A stretch of 64,000 bases of DNA from Notospermus geniculatus (GCA_002633025.1 NMRB01000024.1:475006-539005); one strand, 5' to 3'. Positions 11,096-22,622 are shown, counted from the stretch's first letter. Program-made: numbers and translations. Notes: generated from the sequence alone by a model not told the origin.

Positions 11096-12245
11096 GCCAG
11101 ATTCCTGGGCAGTCAAAGAGTTAATATGAGATTTCTCTCTCTCCGTTCCAATTTACTTCAAAAGAACATTTTCCCTTTCAACATGCAACAGGTACAAAAT
11201 TACAGCCGATGAAATTGATTCAAACCAACCTTCTTTTTTCCCCAATCTTGCCTCAGGAACAAAACACAGGATTTGAAATTGACAAATGGCTCCATTAGGC
11301 TAGCAGCAGATTTGACATCCCTTCTAGATTAATACCAATGGCAAATTTTACGTTTGTGTTTTGCATCAAACTACACGTTGCGGATACGGCAATAACACCA
11401 CTCTCCACCTTTTAGAGGTAATAAATGACAGTTATCACAAAGGCATGATGGATTTTATGCCGTAGTTATTTGTTCAACGTCCATTACGCCGTGAATGTGA
11501 TGAAGCATGAAATGCACATAACAGTCGAGTGCATTGGTGAACGATACCTCATTGAAATCAACAAGCAAACTGGAGAACTTTGCATGAAATTTATTTTCAT
11601 GTCGTTTGTATGATTTATAGCGACCATGGGGAATCATAAGCTTCAGTTCCGCAAGTTTGGTTCTGAATCAAAATTGATGAAAAATTCTAATGAAATATTT
11701 GAAAACGTGGAGTTTTTCACAGAATGCTACACAAATCTTGACGAATACAGTGTTTTTGAGTTCATCACTCCGGCTGGGAGCATAACCCCTAACGAACCCA
11801 ATGTTCCTTAGGCTTAAACGACTTTAACTTTTTACTAAACTTGTAGGCCTAAAGCTTTGCCCCAGAACATCGTTCGTTCGACTTACTGCTGTTGGACAAA
11901 AACTACCTGTTGCTACAAAGTAACTGCAGCAGACGTTTCCTGTGAATCAGATACATTCATCATCGCAAACAAAGACCTTACTTTCCTCAGAAATCGTGTT
12001 CAGCATGTTAGACCAATGTTAACATTTCACAGCAGATGGATACTTCAGAGGTAAGTCAGGCCAAATGAAACAAATTGTATGGTTCTTTAGGTAACTCATG
12101 GCATCCCATCCAGAAGGTGAATCAACCTTTAGTTGCAAAGTGCTTCAGAATCAAGGACTGCGCCAAGACCAGCATGAAGCAATCTATTGCCATCATTGTA
12201 GTATTAAGAATAGGCCCGCATGACAGAAAATAGGCCACAGCCCCA
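11096..12245. other. No gene recognised
   Basis: No supported exon or repeat. Confidence 0.5.
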
Positions 12246-12330
12246 CGTGTCAATTTCCTGGAAACAAAATTCAAAATGGCCACCAAGGCAGCCATCTTGG
12301 TGAACCAACGGGTCTGAATTCAATTTCCTC
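12246..12330. repeat. Dispersed repeat fragment shared with about 13,020-13,110
   Basis: AAAATGGCCACCAAGGCAGCCATCTTGGTGAACCAACGGGTCTGAATT-type sequence recurs at 13,061-13,110 (AAAATGGCTGTCATGGCAGC, CATCTTGGTGGAATGAGTGG). Confidence 0.5.
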
Positions 12331-12899
12331 CGCAAGGTGACGCCTCCACGATGTTCTGGCTTACACCTTTGCCCCCAAGCTAAACTATTCCGCAGCGTGG
12401 AACTATTAAAGATTGACGTCATATCCAAGATGGCCGCGTCCATGGAACCCTCGACTCGCGTGAAAAAAATCACATTTAAGTGTTTTGTTGTCCTTTCAAC
12501 GACCAGTTCCACGACATTCGCACTTTTCGTGGACCAAAGTGCACGACAGACGGTAGAAGGTGATAAATAATAGGCTACTTTCCCATAGCCCACAGTGTGT
12601 GAACGGCTTCCTTCACGTACATCCTACGTACATCCATGACATCCATTTTGAATTTGACAGAACAAACCCACGTGCTATTGTTTACCAACCACATGTCACT
12701 CAAAATCGGAACATTCTGATTGGTTGCTGGCCGGTTTACGCCGCCATGTAGTGCCCTTGCACGGAAAAATAGTGCGCCATTTAGAACGCGATAAATTGCA
12801 AAATATATTGGTTCTGATCAAAATTCTTTTCTAAATAGACATGTTTTAAGTTATCAAGTTAATTTGACGAAAATTAAAGTGATTTTAAACGTTATAAAT

Positions 12900-13300
12900 A
12901 TGACCTGCGCTAAAGCGCAGGGTGATGAGGGTGCTTGGTGGCAAAGGTGTAAGCCTGGCGTCACCGTGCGGAGGAAATTGGTCTGAATTATTAGACGCCT
13001 ACCCAGCTGAGACTCACCACAGAAATTTCAGGTCAATTCCATGGGGGTTGGAAACAGATCAAAATGGCTGTCATGGCAGCCATCTTGGTGGAATGAGTGG
13101 TCTGAATTTCTATGGATGTCTCCTTCCACACCCAGATCTACTGCAGAATTTCAGAACAATTCCTCCAGCAGTTCTTCACTTACCAACCAAAACAAAAGTT
13201 TACGGGATGGACCACTGGACAGGACAGATGGACATCATGCGTGACAACAATTCTACCCGTCCAGCCCCCATTTTGGGATAGACAGCTTTCTTCTGCCCAG
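12900..13300. repeat. Dispersed repeat, longer copy
   Basis: It begins with a small palindrome (CTGCGCTAAAGCGCAG) and carries the shared CATCTTGGTGGAA...GGTCTGAATT segment and GACATCATGCGTGACAACAA toward the end. Probably a degraded retroelement end. No coding sequence. Confidence 0.45.
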
Positions 13301-13309
13301 CAAACTTGA

Positions 13310-14190
13310 CTTTCCCTACACCTGGCCTCATGAAAACCATCCCAAGCTGATTAAGACTCCACCACTGTTTAGGTCCAACAGGTGCGAGGAGTTTGTAATG
13401 AGAGCCAATAAGCATGCATTCGTTTGTTAAGCTACATCAGCTTCCCCATCGGTCAATTACAGCGAGAATTGGTCGGGAATTCGCTGGTAGATTATACGGC
13501 TTCAGACGCAACCCCAGGCATCCAACCCAAGCAGACTTTTACTGAAATTGACTAGATGGCACAACAGTCTGGGAAGTCAAGCTTTTTATTGAAATTGACA
13601 TGACTGCAGAGGGCAAACTGGGGGAATGAAAGATGGCAAAGTCACTAAAATAGACAAGGTGATATTCTTCTTCTGCATTCACTCAGATCTTATACAGGGT
13701 GGCCTAAAAATTGTCCAGGCCAAACTAGGCAATCTCAGAATCTAGGTTTCCCATATGCCCAGGTATTCCGACTTATTTGCCAATTTGCGTGCCACTACAG
13801 TTAGGCACCAATTGGACACCAAGCGGCTCCATCTTTGGCCAAGCCCGGGGGAGGAGTCCATTCACATCCTTATCAGACTTAGCACGTCGATTCCAAATCA
13901 AAATGGAATCTTGGAATTTATCGCTTTCTCACCAGCAACCGCAATTTCAAGTTTCCCTGTTCAGCATCGTGACACTATCTCTACTCAACTTGTAGCAGGA
14001 ACGTCTGTGGAGACAGCGACGTGCCAATCAACTTTTTAGATATGGAGAAGATATTTGAAAACTTTTGAACATATTCCAACAAGAGGAATGACCTTGCTCG
14101 CTTGAGGAAGACGGCCCTCCATGTCAAGAGTTTTGTTATGATAGTTGGCTCTCAATGGGCAATTTGCCGTTGTTGGTGTCCTGACAAAGT
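13310..14190. other. No gene recognised
   Basis: At 13,690 there is a TATACAGGGTGGCCTAAAAA stretch that looks like one end of a mariner-type element; I did not find its partner. Confidence 0.45.
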
Positions 14191-14194
14191 TCAA

Positions 14195-14475
14195 GTTTGG
14201 GTTTATAACCTGATATCAACAATGGTAGAGGTTCTCATCCGACTTATATTTTAAGCCCAGTCTATCCTGAAACCTTTCAGTAGAACTCAGATGAACTGCT
14301 CATTTAGTGCTACAATCTGATCATTTCCGACTGGTACCCATTTATACACCTGGGTGGAGAGAGGCCAGTAAAGCAAAGAGACTTGCCCAAAGTCTCACGT
14401 CACAGCAGGATTTGAACCAGGGACCCTCCGACCACTGGTTGCAGACCCGAACCACTACACCACGGTGGCGCCCCA
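14195..14475 (-). mobile_element. Family-C SINE
   Basis: On the minus strand it reads: head GTGGTGTAGTGGTTCGGGTC, B box GGTTCAAATCC, then GACTTTGGGCAAGTCTCTTTG, CACCCAGGTGTATAAATGGG and a tail with ACTGAAAGGTTTCAGGATAG. The same order is found at 17.5 and 19.6 kb. Confidence 0.75.
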
Positions 14476-14545
14476 AAGTGGCCGGGAATCGAACCTGTGA
14501 CCTCTACCTCGAGACTGAAACACACCACTACACCACCATGCTCTC
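14476..14545 (-). mobile_element. Additional tRNA-like SINE head
   Basis: On the minus strand, GTGGTGTAGTGGTGTG and GGTTCGATTCCC lie at A-box/B-box spacing. It abuts the family-C head directly. Confidence 0.5.
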
Positions 14546-14795
14546 CTTACATGTCCTTTACAAAGAGGCGTCTTTTTACGGAGGTTCCAGTGAACGTCAG
14601 CAATATTTCTAAAGTGACACCAGCGTTTCATTTACAAAGCTAAAAGCTTTTTATCGGCTGTCACCAACGCCGCCTCGCGCTGTGACATCATAAGAACCTC
14701 CTGACAACCTAACAAAAGCCCTGCCAGCCACATTTAATTTCCTGCGTCGTGTCTCCCGCCGCATACAAACATTCTCAAAATAATCTCAAATTTCT

Positions 14796-14796
14796 N
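14796..14796. other. Single N next to a poly-C run
   Basis: One undetermined base precedes a homopolymer of C. Confidence 0.95.
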
Positions 14797-15023
14797 GACC
14801 CCCCCCCCTTGGTGAATACTGCCCTCACATTCAAAGCAGCTTAATGCAACATTAATTGCAAAATGACCAGAAAATGCCCCAGAATGTGTCTCAGAGCATC
14901 TAGATTTTCAAATTTTCCTGGGCCAGGCCCCCCAGAGCTCATTGGGGCGAGGGCCACGCTTCGCGCGGGCTAGCGGGGCTACGTCCTGCCTTAACGAAAT
15001 CCAACCCCTCCTTCAGAAAACCT

Positions 15024-15150
15024 GGGCTGATCGCCACGAAACTCCGACAGCACTAACAGGGCCTAACAGAGGAATTCTGTAATGGGAAAAGCCATTGCAT
15101 ACCTCTCTGTTAGGCACTGTTAGTGCTATCGGAGTTTCGTGACAGCCCGC
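15024..15150. mobile_element. Foldback MITE, nearly all palindrome
   Basis: Arms GGGCTGATCGCCACGAAACT and onward to GGCCTAACAGAG pair with the right half over about 50 bp. The centre has a smaller inverted repeat (AATGG/CCATT). It is related in layout to the element at 3,467-3,591. Confidence 0.7.
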
Positions 15151-15170
15151 CCTGGGGATGTCCATGTTGT

Positions 15171-15323
15171 TACTTGCCCTTGCATAGGTAAATGTACAAG
15201 GTACTATGACTAATACATGTACTGTCACATGTGATGGACTGAAAAGAGGGATGATTAATCCTCTATGGTCCATGATCCGAACCCCGGGCCTACCACATGC
15301 TACGGCAAGGCTATCAAGGCTCC
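15171..15323 (-). mobile_element. Family-A SINE, 5' portion
   Basis: Minus-strand copy with TTGCCCTTGCATAGG, GATGATTAATCC and the head near 15,323. The tail is missing. Confidence 0.65.
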
Positions 15324-15344
15324 TGGCAGCGAGGATGAAGATAT

Positions 15345-15412
15345 GGAAGTTGGGATTGAACCTCAGATCTCAGAGACGACAGGCTTCTTTGTTTCCACTA
15401 CACCACTCTGAT
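15345..15412 (-). mobile_element. Family-B SINE head
   Basis: On the minus strand: AGAGTGGTGTAGTGGAAACA, and B box GGTTCAATCCC. Confidence 0.6.
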
Positions 15413-16055
15413 TCGTCAAAACTCAAACGGTATTCTGCTAAGAAATCCGACCTTCTCCTTCAAATCAAGGTGTGAAATGGCCATTCCAATCAGTCTTCAT
15501 GAATAATAGAACAGACCTAATGCATCTGAAGGCTACCCAATCTTGCACTTCAATAAAGTCGTGCCACCGAGAGATTCTGATATTTGACGGGTGTGGGAGC
15601 ATAGTTGGCATAGGACTATAAAACTCAGCCTCCTATTACAAGCTCGATCCCTGATGCAGAATATCAGCCGAGCTCACACGTGTCAAGAGATGAAAAATTT
15701 TCAGACGTTCTACCGCGAATACTAATCAGTGTTTGTTAATTTTCGTAATTATCCTCATTTGAGCACGTACGAGGGGAACGGATTACCAGGGGAATAATTT
15801 GATTATGAGGCACCCCCTGGTGGCAAGTTTGACGAAGATCAACATGGTGATTGTTGAAAAAAGACCATTTTTTTGTACGACAGAATCGTACAGAGGAAAC
15901 CAACTGCTATTTGTGTAAAACTGTGATGAGAGCTCAGTGAGGGTGTAGAGAAGGGTGCAAGCCATATTTTAGGGGTCTAGGACCCTAATTAATTGGGGGC
16001 CGGGGGCAAAGGATTGAGAGGTAGGTCCAATTCACTATCAAATTGGGATAGTCAG
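15413..16055. other. No gene recognised
   Basis: No supported exon, RNA or repeat. Confidence 0.5.
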
Positions 16056-16265
16056 AGTGGGATAGTGTGACATCCTGTTAAGTGCTTCCAGGTTCGATCT
16101 CCGGTCATACCATTCTTCATGTGATAGAGAGAGAGTGACTCTCTTTGTCAGCACAGTTTTCTGGGCACTCCAGTTTCCTCCTGCAATACATTTACTCGCC
16201 AAATATTGTCAGCAGAGCCAAAAAGCCTGTATTTGGCACTCGGCTCCCACCTCAACATCTTAAAT
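16056..16265 (+). mobile_element. Family-B SINE, near full length
   Basis: Family B has head GTCAGAGTGGCGCAGTGGAAAC, B box GGGTTCGATCCCC, then GTGATAGAGAG, GGCACTCCGGTTTCCTCCTG and a tail CTCGCCAAATATTG...TTTGGCACTCGGCTC. This copy retains B box AGGTTCGATCTCC and the complete tail. Confidence 0.75.
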
Positions 16266-16834
16266 TCAAATTTTTTCTGATTCTTTCTTTACAAATTAAA
16301 ATAATGTCAAAGAACCACAGGAGTGCCCTTGCTTGAAAGCGACCCACAGCACGCCAACTGGTAAGGAAGTCTTACGATATTAACTGCCAGCTTCAACCGA
16401 TCTCAAATGAGATTATGTGGGTCTTCCCGCAGCAAAAACTAAATCCTTCCACACTGCACCAACTTCCTCACCGTATTCCAACTTGTATTTCTAGCCACTA
16501 AATGAATACACCACTATTGTGTTTCCATCTGGTTTGTGGGAGGACTAAATACGTGGATTCCGTCGGGGAATACTAACTTGATTATGTTAGATTTAGGTTT
16601 TTCTTACAGTGGAAGACATCCTCCCACAGCGGGTTTTTTTACCTCGCTCCTCTTTATCCACTCACACTTTGCGATGACGAGGAGTCCAAAGCCCTGCTGT
16701 GGGAGAATGGGACAAGAAGGCATCTTGAAACAAGTGGAAAAAGTCCGCTGATATAATCAGAATAGCGTAACTGGATTTTCCTTTTGTACTTTCTTGAGGA
16801 CATGATGAAACAAGAAGGTAGCAAAAGAAACAGT

Positions 16835-17190
16835 ACAGCAGGCTGAAATTGACATGGATGATGGAACCAGTGGGTTTGAACCTGGTACCACATGATTGTT
16901 AGTCCCAGTCCTACAACACTACATCATTGTGGCTCGAAATCAAGAAAGCAAGGAAGAGCCAGAAAGGATGGTTTTAGGTACAGAATAGAAAGAAATAGAA
17001 GATGCAAAGGTACATACAGGAGGTTGAAAGTGACATGGATGACAGAACCAGTGGGATTGAACCTGCTACCTCATGATTGGTAGTCCCATTTCTAAGGCAC
17101 TACATCATTGTGGCTTGTTGTCAAGAAAGCAAGGAAGAGCCAGAAAGGATGGTTTTGCTACAGAATGGAATCAACTAGAAGATGCTGGGT
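16835..17190. repeat. Two tandem copies of an approximately 180-bp unit with a tRNA-like core
   Basis: The stretch TGACATGGATGATGGAACCA to AGAAAGGATGGTTTTA recurs from about 17,027 onward. On the minus strand each copy contains a GATGTAGTG and GGTTCAATCCC pair at A/B-box spacing. Confidence 0.7.
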
Positions 17191-17523
17191 TCAGCAGCAG
17201 GATATTGATGAATCTCTCCTGATAACAGCTGTTATTGACACCAAACCAGATCACAACTACCCACAGTAGATTTACAGTAAACAATTAATGGGTGCGGTTG
17301 GTACGTGTAGCTTCTAACTACTGTGATGGGCGTAATGCCACACAGAATCATTGAAATGGGATACGAAGGTTGGGCTGTGAAAGTGGCGCAGTGGAAACAT
17401 CGATGCCTGTCATCTCTGAGGTTCTGGGTTCAACCCCCAGTCAGACTCAGTACTCACGTGATAGAGGGCAAATCTCTCTGACAACACAGGTTTTCTCCAG
17501 GCACTCTGGTTTCCTCCTGCATT

Positions 17524-17960
17524 ACACACAGTGGTGTAGTGGTTCGGGCCTCCAACTAGCGGTCAGAGTGTCCCGGGTTTGAATCCCACTGGGCATGAGA
17601 CTTTGGTCAAGTCTCTTTGCCTTACTGGCCTCTCTCCACCCAGGTGTATACATGTAAATGGGTAACGGTCGGAAATGTTCAGATCGTAGCGCTGAATGAG
17701 CAGCTCATCTGAGTTCTACTGAAAGGTTTCAGGACAAACTGGGGTTAAAGTGTAAAGTTGGATGATAACTGCTACTGTAGTTGACATCAGGGGCCGGTTG
17801 CACAAAACTCATGTTAGCGCTAACATGGTGTTAGCGCTGACTTTTATGTTAGATGACGTCAAAATCCATTGTCATTTTACGTCATTTAACATGATGTTAG
17901 CGCTAACATGAGTTTTGTGCAACCCAGCCCAGACCATAAACCCAAACTTTAACTTTTTTC
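17524..17960 (+). mobile_element. Family-C SINE nested in a family-B SINE
   Basis: The family-B sequence TTTCCTCCTGCATTACA stops and GTGGTGTAGTGGTTCGGGCC (family-C head) starts. Family B resumes at TATTCGCCAAATGTTGC after a T-rich tail. Both duplicated units share this nesting, so it predates their divergence. Confidence 0.8.
17791..17929. mobile_element. 139-bp MITE with CAG duplication and an empty site in copy 2
   Basis: TIRs GGGCCGGTTGCACAAAACTC (left) and GGCTGGGTTGCACAAAACTC (right, complement) continue into ATGTTAGCGCTAACAT. CAG occurs on both sides (17,788-17,790 and 17,930-17,932). The corresponding place in copy 2 (about 19,810) has one CAG and no element. A 3-bp TSD suggests a PIF/Harbinger-like source. 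Confidence 0.85.
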
Positions 17961-19305
17961 TTTTTTTATTTATTCGCCAAATGTTGCTTTGCAGAGCCAG
18001 TATTGCCATATTTGGCATTCGGCTCTCAACCAATTTTTTGTTCGGCACGAGAGGAAAGGTCTTTCATTAAATCGAAACAAGCTTCTTCAATCCTAATCTA
18101 ATCTATGATTGGTTAAATTTTCAATACGTCTACCCGAGTCACACACTTCCTTCCCGTCAGATCGTCAGATACGCGACGCTGATAAAGCGGCTCGATCTGT
18201 ATGCATATCACTCTCCAGTCTCCACAGCCAACAGGAGGAGATAATGAATACCAATGAAATCAGCTGAATTGCTTCGTAAAATCCTCGACTGGCGTGCGAA
18301 CAATCCCGTTGATCAACAGTATGGCTGCCATCGACCTTTTCAACTCGGATACGATATGCAGACGCTTTCCCATCTGCATTCGTGGAATCAGGCAAATTTA
18401 CTTCGGAAGAACATCACGACTTGGGTTATCAATTAGATAACTCATCTGCCCCCAGGTTTGAGCAGACGGTATCATCAAGTTTTCTCAAGTTTTCTGATAG
18501 CCATGGAAATAACTTGGAAAAAATTTGAAGAAACGTTGTTCAGATGGTTCAAAGGAACAACCTTTCTTCAAATACTTTTCAATCAGTACCATAGGATGTG
18601 AGAAAACTTTGACAGAAGGTGTCTTCCATGCCATAAAGTGTCGCCCTCTCTATCACATGGGTCTGATCGGGACTGAACCTGAAACCTCAGAGGTGACAGG
18701 AGCTGGCGTTTCTACTGCCCCACTCTGAAAGTCCTCATTTAAAGACAAAGTTATCCATTCTTAAGGAAAGTAACCAGCAGAGGGGTGGGAGTGTTTGTTA
18801 TAAGAGCCCACAATAATCCTAGGACCAACAGTCGGCAGAAGAAACTATTATCTCAACTGCTTTTGAGAAGATTCATTGCATGACGAAAAGGATTTTCTCA
18901 TCTTCGACCGTTTCGCACCAACACAACAATCTTCACAGCAGAGGGGGTGAGAGCACTTACCGTAAGAGCTCTCCATAATCCCAGGATAATTTTGATGCAA
19001 AATCATTACAAATTATCAATTATGTTATTGATGATAATGGCCTCGTATCAGAGATTGGTCGCTATTTGGAAATTAAGCTTAATCGCTGGCCTGATTTGAG
19101 ATTGATATATGATGACCAGGAACCAGCACAGAGCGGTCAACCCTTCATATCACTACCATTGTCATGAGTTCAATATCCAATATTTTTTTAATAATTTCCG
19201 TACAAATCTCCCAAATCTGACATAAAAGTTGAGAGAGTGGCGTCAGAGTGGCATTAGGCCCCTATTAGGCTACATAGAGCTATACGCTATTCGGTATTCT
19301 AGGCA

Positions 19306-19350
19306 NNNNNNNNNNNNNNNNNNNNNNNNNNNNNNNNNNNNNNNNNNNNN
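19306..19350. other. 45-N gap between duplicated units
   Basis: Undetermined bases lie exactly at the boundary of the two copies. Confidence 0.98.
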
Positions 19351-19405
19351 AACAACAGATGGCGACTGTGGTCGCGACCGCCGTAATGCGACAAACTTTC
19401 TGATA

Positions 19406-21476
19406 TGTCAGAGTGGTGCAGTGAAAACATCGATGCCTATCACCTCCGAGGTTCCAGATTTGACCACCAGTCAGACTCAGTACTCAAGTGATAGAGGGAA
19501 AATCTCTCTGACAACACAGGTTTTCTCCAGGCACTCTGGTTTCCTCCTGCATTACACACAGTGGTGTAGTGGTTCAGGCCTCCAACTAGTGGTCAGAGGG
19601 TCCCGGGTTGGAATCCCACTGGGCATGAGACTTTGGTCAAGTCTCTTTGCCTTACTGGCCTCTCTCCACCCAGGTATATAAATGGGTACCGGCCGGAAAT
19701 GCTCGAATTGTAGTGCTGAAAGAGCATCTCATCTGAGTTCTACTGAAAGGTTTCAGGATAGACTGGGGTTAAAGTGTAAATTCGGATGAGAACCTCTACT
19801 GTAGTTGACATCAGACTATAAACCCAAACTTTAACTTTTTTCTTTTTTTATTTATTCGCCAAATGTTGCTTTGCAGAGCCAGTATTGCCGTACTTGGCAT
19901 TCGGCTCTCAACCAAATTTTTTCAACACGAGAGGAAAGGTCTTTCATTAAATCGAAACAAGCTTCTTCAATCCTAATCTAATCTATGATTGGTTAAATTT
20001 TCAATACGTCTACCCGAGTCACACATTTCCTTCCTGTCAGATCGTCAGATAGGCGACGCTGATAAAGCGGCTCGATCTGTATGCATATCACTCTCCAGTC
20101 TCCACAGCCAACAGGAGGAGATAATGAATACCAATGAAATCAGCTGAATTGCTTCGTAAAATCCTCGACTGGCGTGCGAACAATCCCGTTGATCAACAGT
20201 ATGGCTGCCATCGACCTTTTCAACTCGGATACGATATGCAGACGCTTTCCCATCTGCATTCGTGGAATCAGGCGAATTTACTTCGGAAGAACATCATGAT
20301 TCGGGTTGTCCATTAGATAACTCATCTGCCCCCCAGGTTTGAGCAGACGGTATCATCAAGTTTTCTCAAGTTTTCTGATAGCCATGGAAATAACTTGGAA
20401 AAAATTTGAAGAAACGTTCTTCAGATGGTTGAAAGGAACAACCTTTCTTCAAAAACTTTTCAATCAATATCATAGGATGTGAGAAAACTTTGACAGAAGA
20501 TGTCAGGCGCGGATCCAGAGGGGTGGTTTTGGGGGTCATGACCCCCTCCTGCTCGCCACCACCAATTTTTTTTCTTCAATAGTTTGTGACAATAAGCAAA
20601 AAACGCAAGACTTAAGCTTCTGTTTTGATACTGAGATGCCAGGAAATCGCATCTACGGCCTTCTAGATTTCAAAATTTTCTGGGGGAGGACCCCCACACC
20701 CCCGTTGGCGCAGGTATCTTCGGCGCCCGCCTCCAAAGACCGCCCTCAGCGCCCCTGACCCCCCTCTGCCAAAAATCCTGGATCCGCGCCTGAGATGTCT
20801 TCCATGCCATAGAGTGTCACCCTCTCTATCACATGGGTCTGATCAGGACTGAACCCAGAACCCCAGAGGTGGCAGGAGCTGATGTTTCCACTATGCCAAT
20901 CTGACAGCCCTCATTCAACGTTATCCATTCTTAAGGAAAGTAACCTCAGCAGAGGGGTGGGGGTGTTTGTTGTAAGAGCCCATAATAATCCTAGAACCAA
21001 CAGTCGGCAAAAGAAACTATTATCTCGACTGCTTTTGCGAAGATTCATTGCATGACGAAAAGGATTTTCCCATCTTCGACCGTTTCGCACCAACACAACA
21101 ATCTTCAGAGCAGAGGGGGTGAGAGCACTTACCGTAAGAGCTCTCCATAATCCCAGGATAATTCTGATGCAAAATCATTACAAATTATCAATTATGTTAT
21201 TGATGATAATGGCCCCGTATCAGAGATTGGTCGCTATTTGGAAATTAAGCTTAATCGCTGGCCTGATTTGAGATTGATATATGATGACCAGGAACCAGCA
21301 CAGAGCGGTCAACCCTTCATATCACTACCATTGTCATGAGTTCAATATCCAATATTTTTTTAATAATTTCCGTACAAATCTCCCAAATCTGACATAAAAG
21401 TTGAGAGAGCGGCGTCAGAGTGGCATTAGGCCCCTATTAGGCTACATAGAGCTATACGCTATTCGGTATTCTAGGC
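19406..21476. repeat. Duplicated unit, copy 2
   Basis: This is the second copy of the 17,376-19,305 block. It lacks the 139-bp MITE and contains instead a 289-bp element at 20,504-20,792. It continues past the point where copy 1 meets the gap, into the complete TIR element ending near 21,672. Confidence 0.92.
20504..20792. mobile_element. CAGGCGCGGATCC-ended element, 289 bp
   Basis: It starts CAGGCGCGGATCCAGAGGGG and ends CTGGATCCGCGCCTG. AGATGT is duplicated at 20,498-20,503 and 20,793-20,798. Copy 1 of the duplicated unit (about 18,618) shows the uninterrupted site. Similar ends occur at 28,538, 37,560, 52,155 and 61,733. No coding capacity. Confidence 0.85.
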
Positions 21477-21672
21477 ACGTTTCCTAGGGCACGCATATAG
21501 TGTGAATCGAGCAAGGTTATTTCAGTGAGTGGTTTACATAAGACTAAACTACTCTGAGGGCACGCTATTCGCTTACAGTTTGAATCGTGCATGTCCAATT
21601 CTTCCAAATAGTATACTGTATACCGAATAACGAATCCTGAATAGCGTATAGCTCTATGAAATAGTGGCCTAA
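21426..21672. mobile_element. TIR element, about 247 bp
   Basis: CATAGAGCTATACGCTATTC on the left is matched by GAATAGCGTATAGCTCTATG on the right, within longer imperfect ends. The left end is also present at the edge of copy 1, where the N gap cuts it. Confidence 0.75.
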
Positions 21673-21880
21673 AGGAAACATCGGTGCCTGAGTGTCACCT
21701 CTGACGTTCAGGGTTCGACTCTTGGTCAGACTCAGCACTTACATGCATGTGACAGAAAGAGCAACACTCTGACAGCGCAGGTTTTCTCCGGGCACTCCGG
21801 TTTCCTTCTGCTATACATCAATTCACCTACTGTAGAACTAATAATGCTGTTTCTGCCAGTCAGCTCTCAATTCAATTTAG
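21673..21880 (+). mobile_element. Family-B SINE, 5' end diverged
   Basis: AAACATCGGTGCCTGAGTGT, GGGTTCGACTCTTGGTCAGA, GTTTTCTCCGGGCACTCCGG and a degenerate tail ending CAGCTCTCAATTC. Confidence 0.7.
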
Positions 21881-21957
21881 AGGTATTCTAGAGCCTGTTC
21901 TTTTGGAACACCCTGTAACCCTTCATCCAGCCCACTTCAGAATGAGTCAGACATACT

Positions 21958-22622
21958 GGCCCGAACTTATAAAAGGTGTTTTTCGCCTGTCTAACTTGGA
22001 CTTGTTTAAGCCTAAACATTTGTAAGACAACTGTTAGACAAGTCTACCAAAACACTGGTGTTTATCGGAATTTCGAACAACGCAAGGACGTCGGTCTAGC
22101 TAGTCAGGTCCAACAGGTGATTAAATGGTCTCAACAAAGGCAGTGCCTTTGTTGAGACGATTATATAATGCAATTGTGAAGTGGCATAACTTAGATGACC
22201 TCATATCGCACCACATTCGTCACACAGGCCTATTTGTTGTTGTGAATGGATGGATAGTACATGTACACCCTTAGTCAAAAGTAAATGCCCACCTAATTTT
22301 CCGGCATATTTCCTTGAATATCTTTCATAGCCACATTTTCTTTTCATGCAGATAATCTAGGGCCACTAGGACACCTTTTAAGACCATAAAACTTGAAATT
22401 ATGAATGAATCACAAGCTTAGACAACTGCAAAACAACCCCCCTGGCATGTTTTGCAATTCCTTTGTTATTTGGACATCGCTGTCTATCTTTGGACGGCAG
22501 TTTTAGACACGTCTAAGATAGACATCCTTCTGTAATCGCAGTTTAAGCTAGACGACTGATTTAGACTTGTCTTGGCGAGTTAGACTTGTCTAAGGGATAG
22601 ACATCCTTTATAAGTTCGGGCC
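21958..22622. mobile_element. 665-bp non-autonomous element, Harbinger-like
   Basis: TIRs GGCCCGAACTTATAAAAGG (left) and GGCCCGAACTTATAAAGG (right, complement). ACT is duplicated at 21,955-21,957 and 22,623-22,625. GG(G)CC termini and a 3-bp TSD are usual for PIF/Harbinger. The subterminal regions are rich in TAGAC/GTCTA motifs. There is a 15-bp-arm palindrome inside (22,128-22,158). No transposase frame. Confidence 0.8.

Larger units (their letters stand above)
17376..19305. repeat. Duplicated unit, copy 1
   Basis: This block matches 19,406-21,476 at very high identity by eye (for example the CTGCCATCGACCTTTTCAAC region at a fixed offset of 1,880 bp). It contains a family-B SINE with a family-C SINE nested in it, a unique stretch at about 18,050-18,440, a dispersed repeat at 18,440-18,625, a minus-strand family-B head and the left end of a TIR element. 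It ends at an N gap. It carries an extra 139-bp element that copy 2 lacks. Confidence 0.92.
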
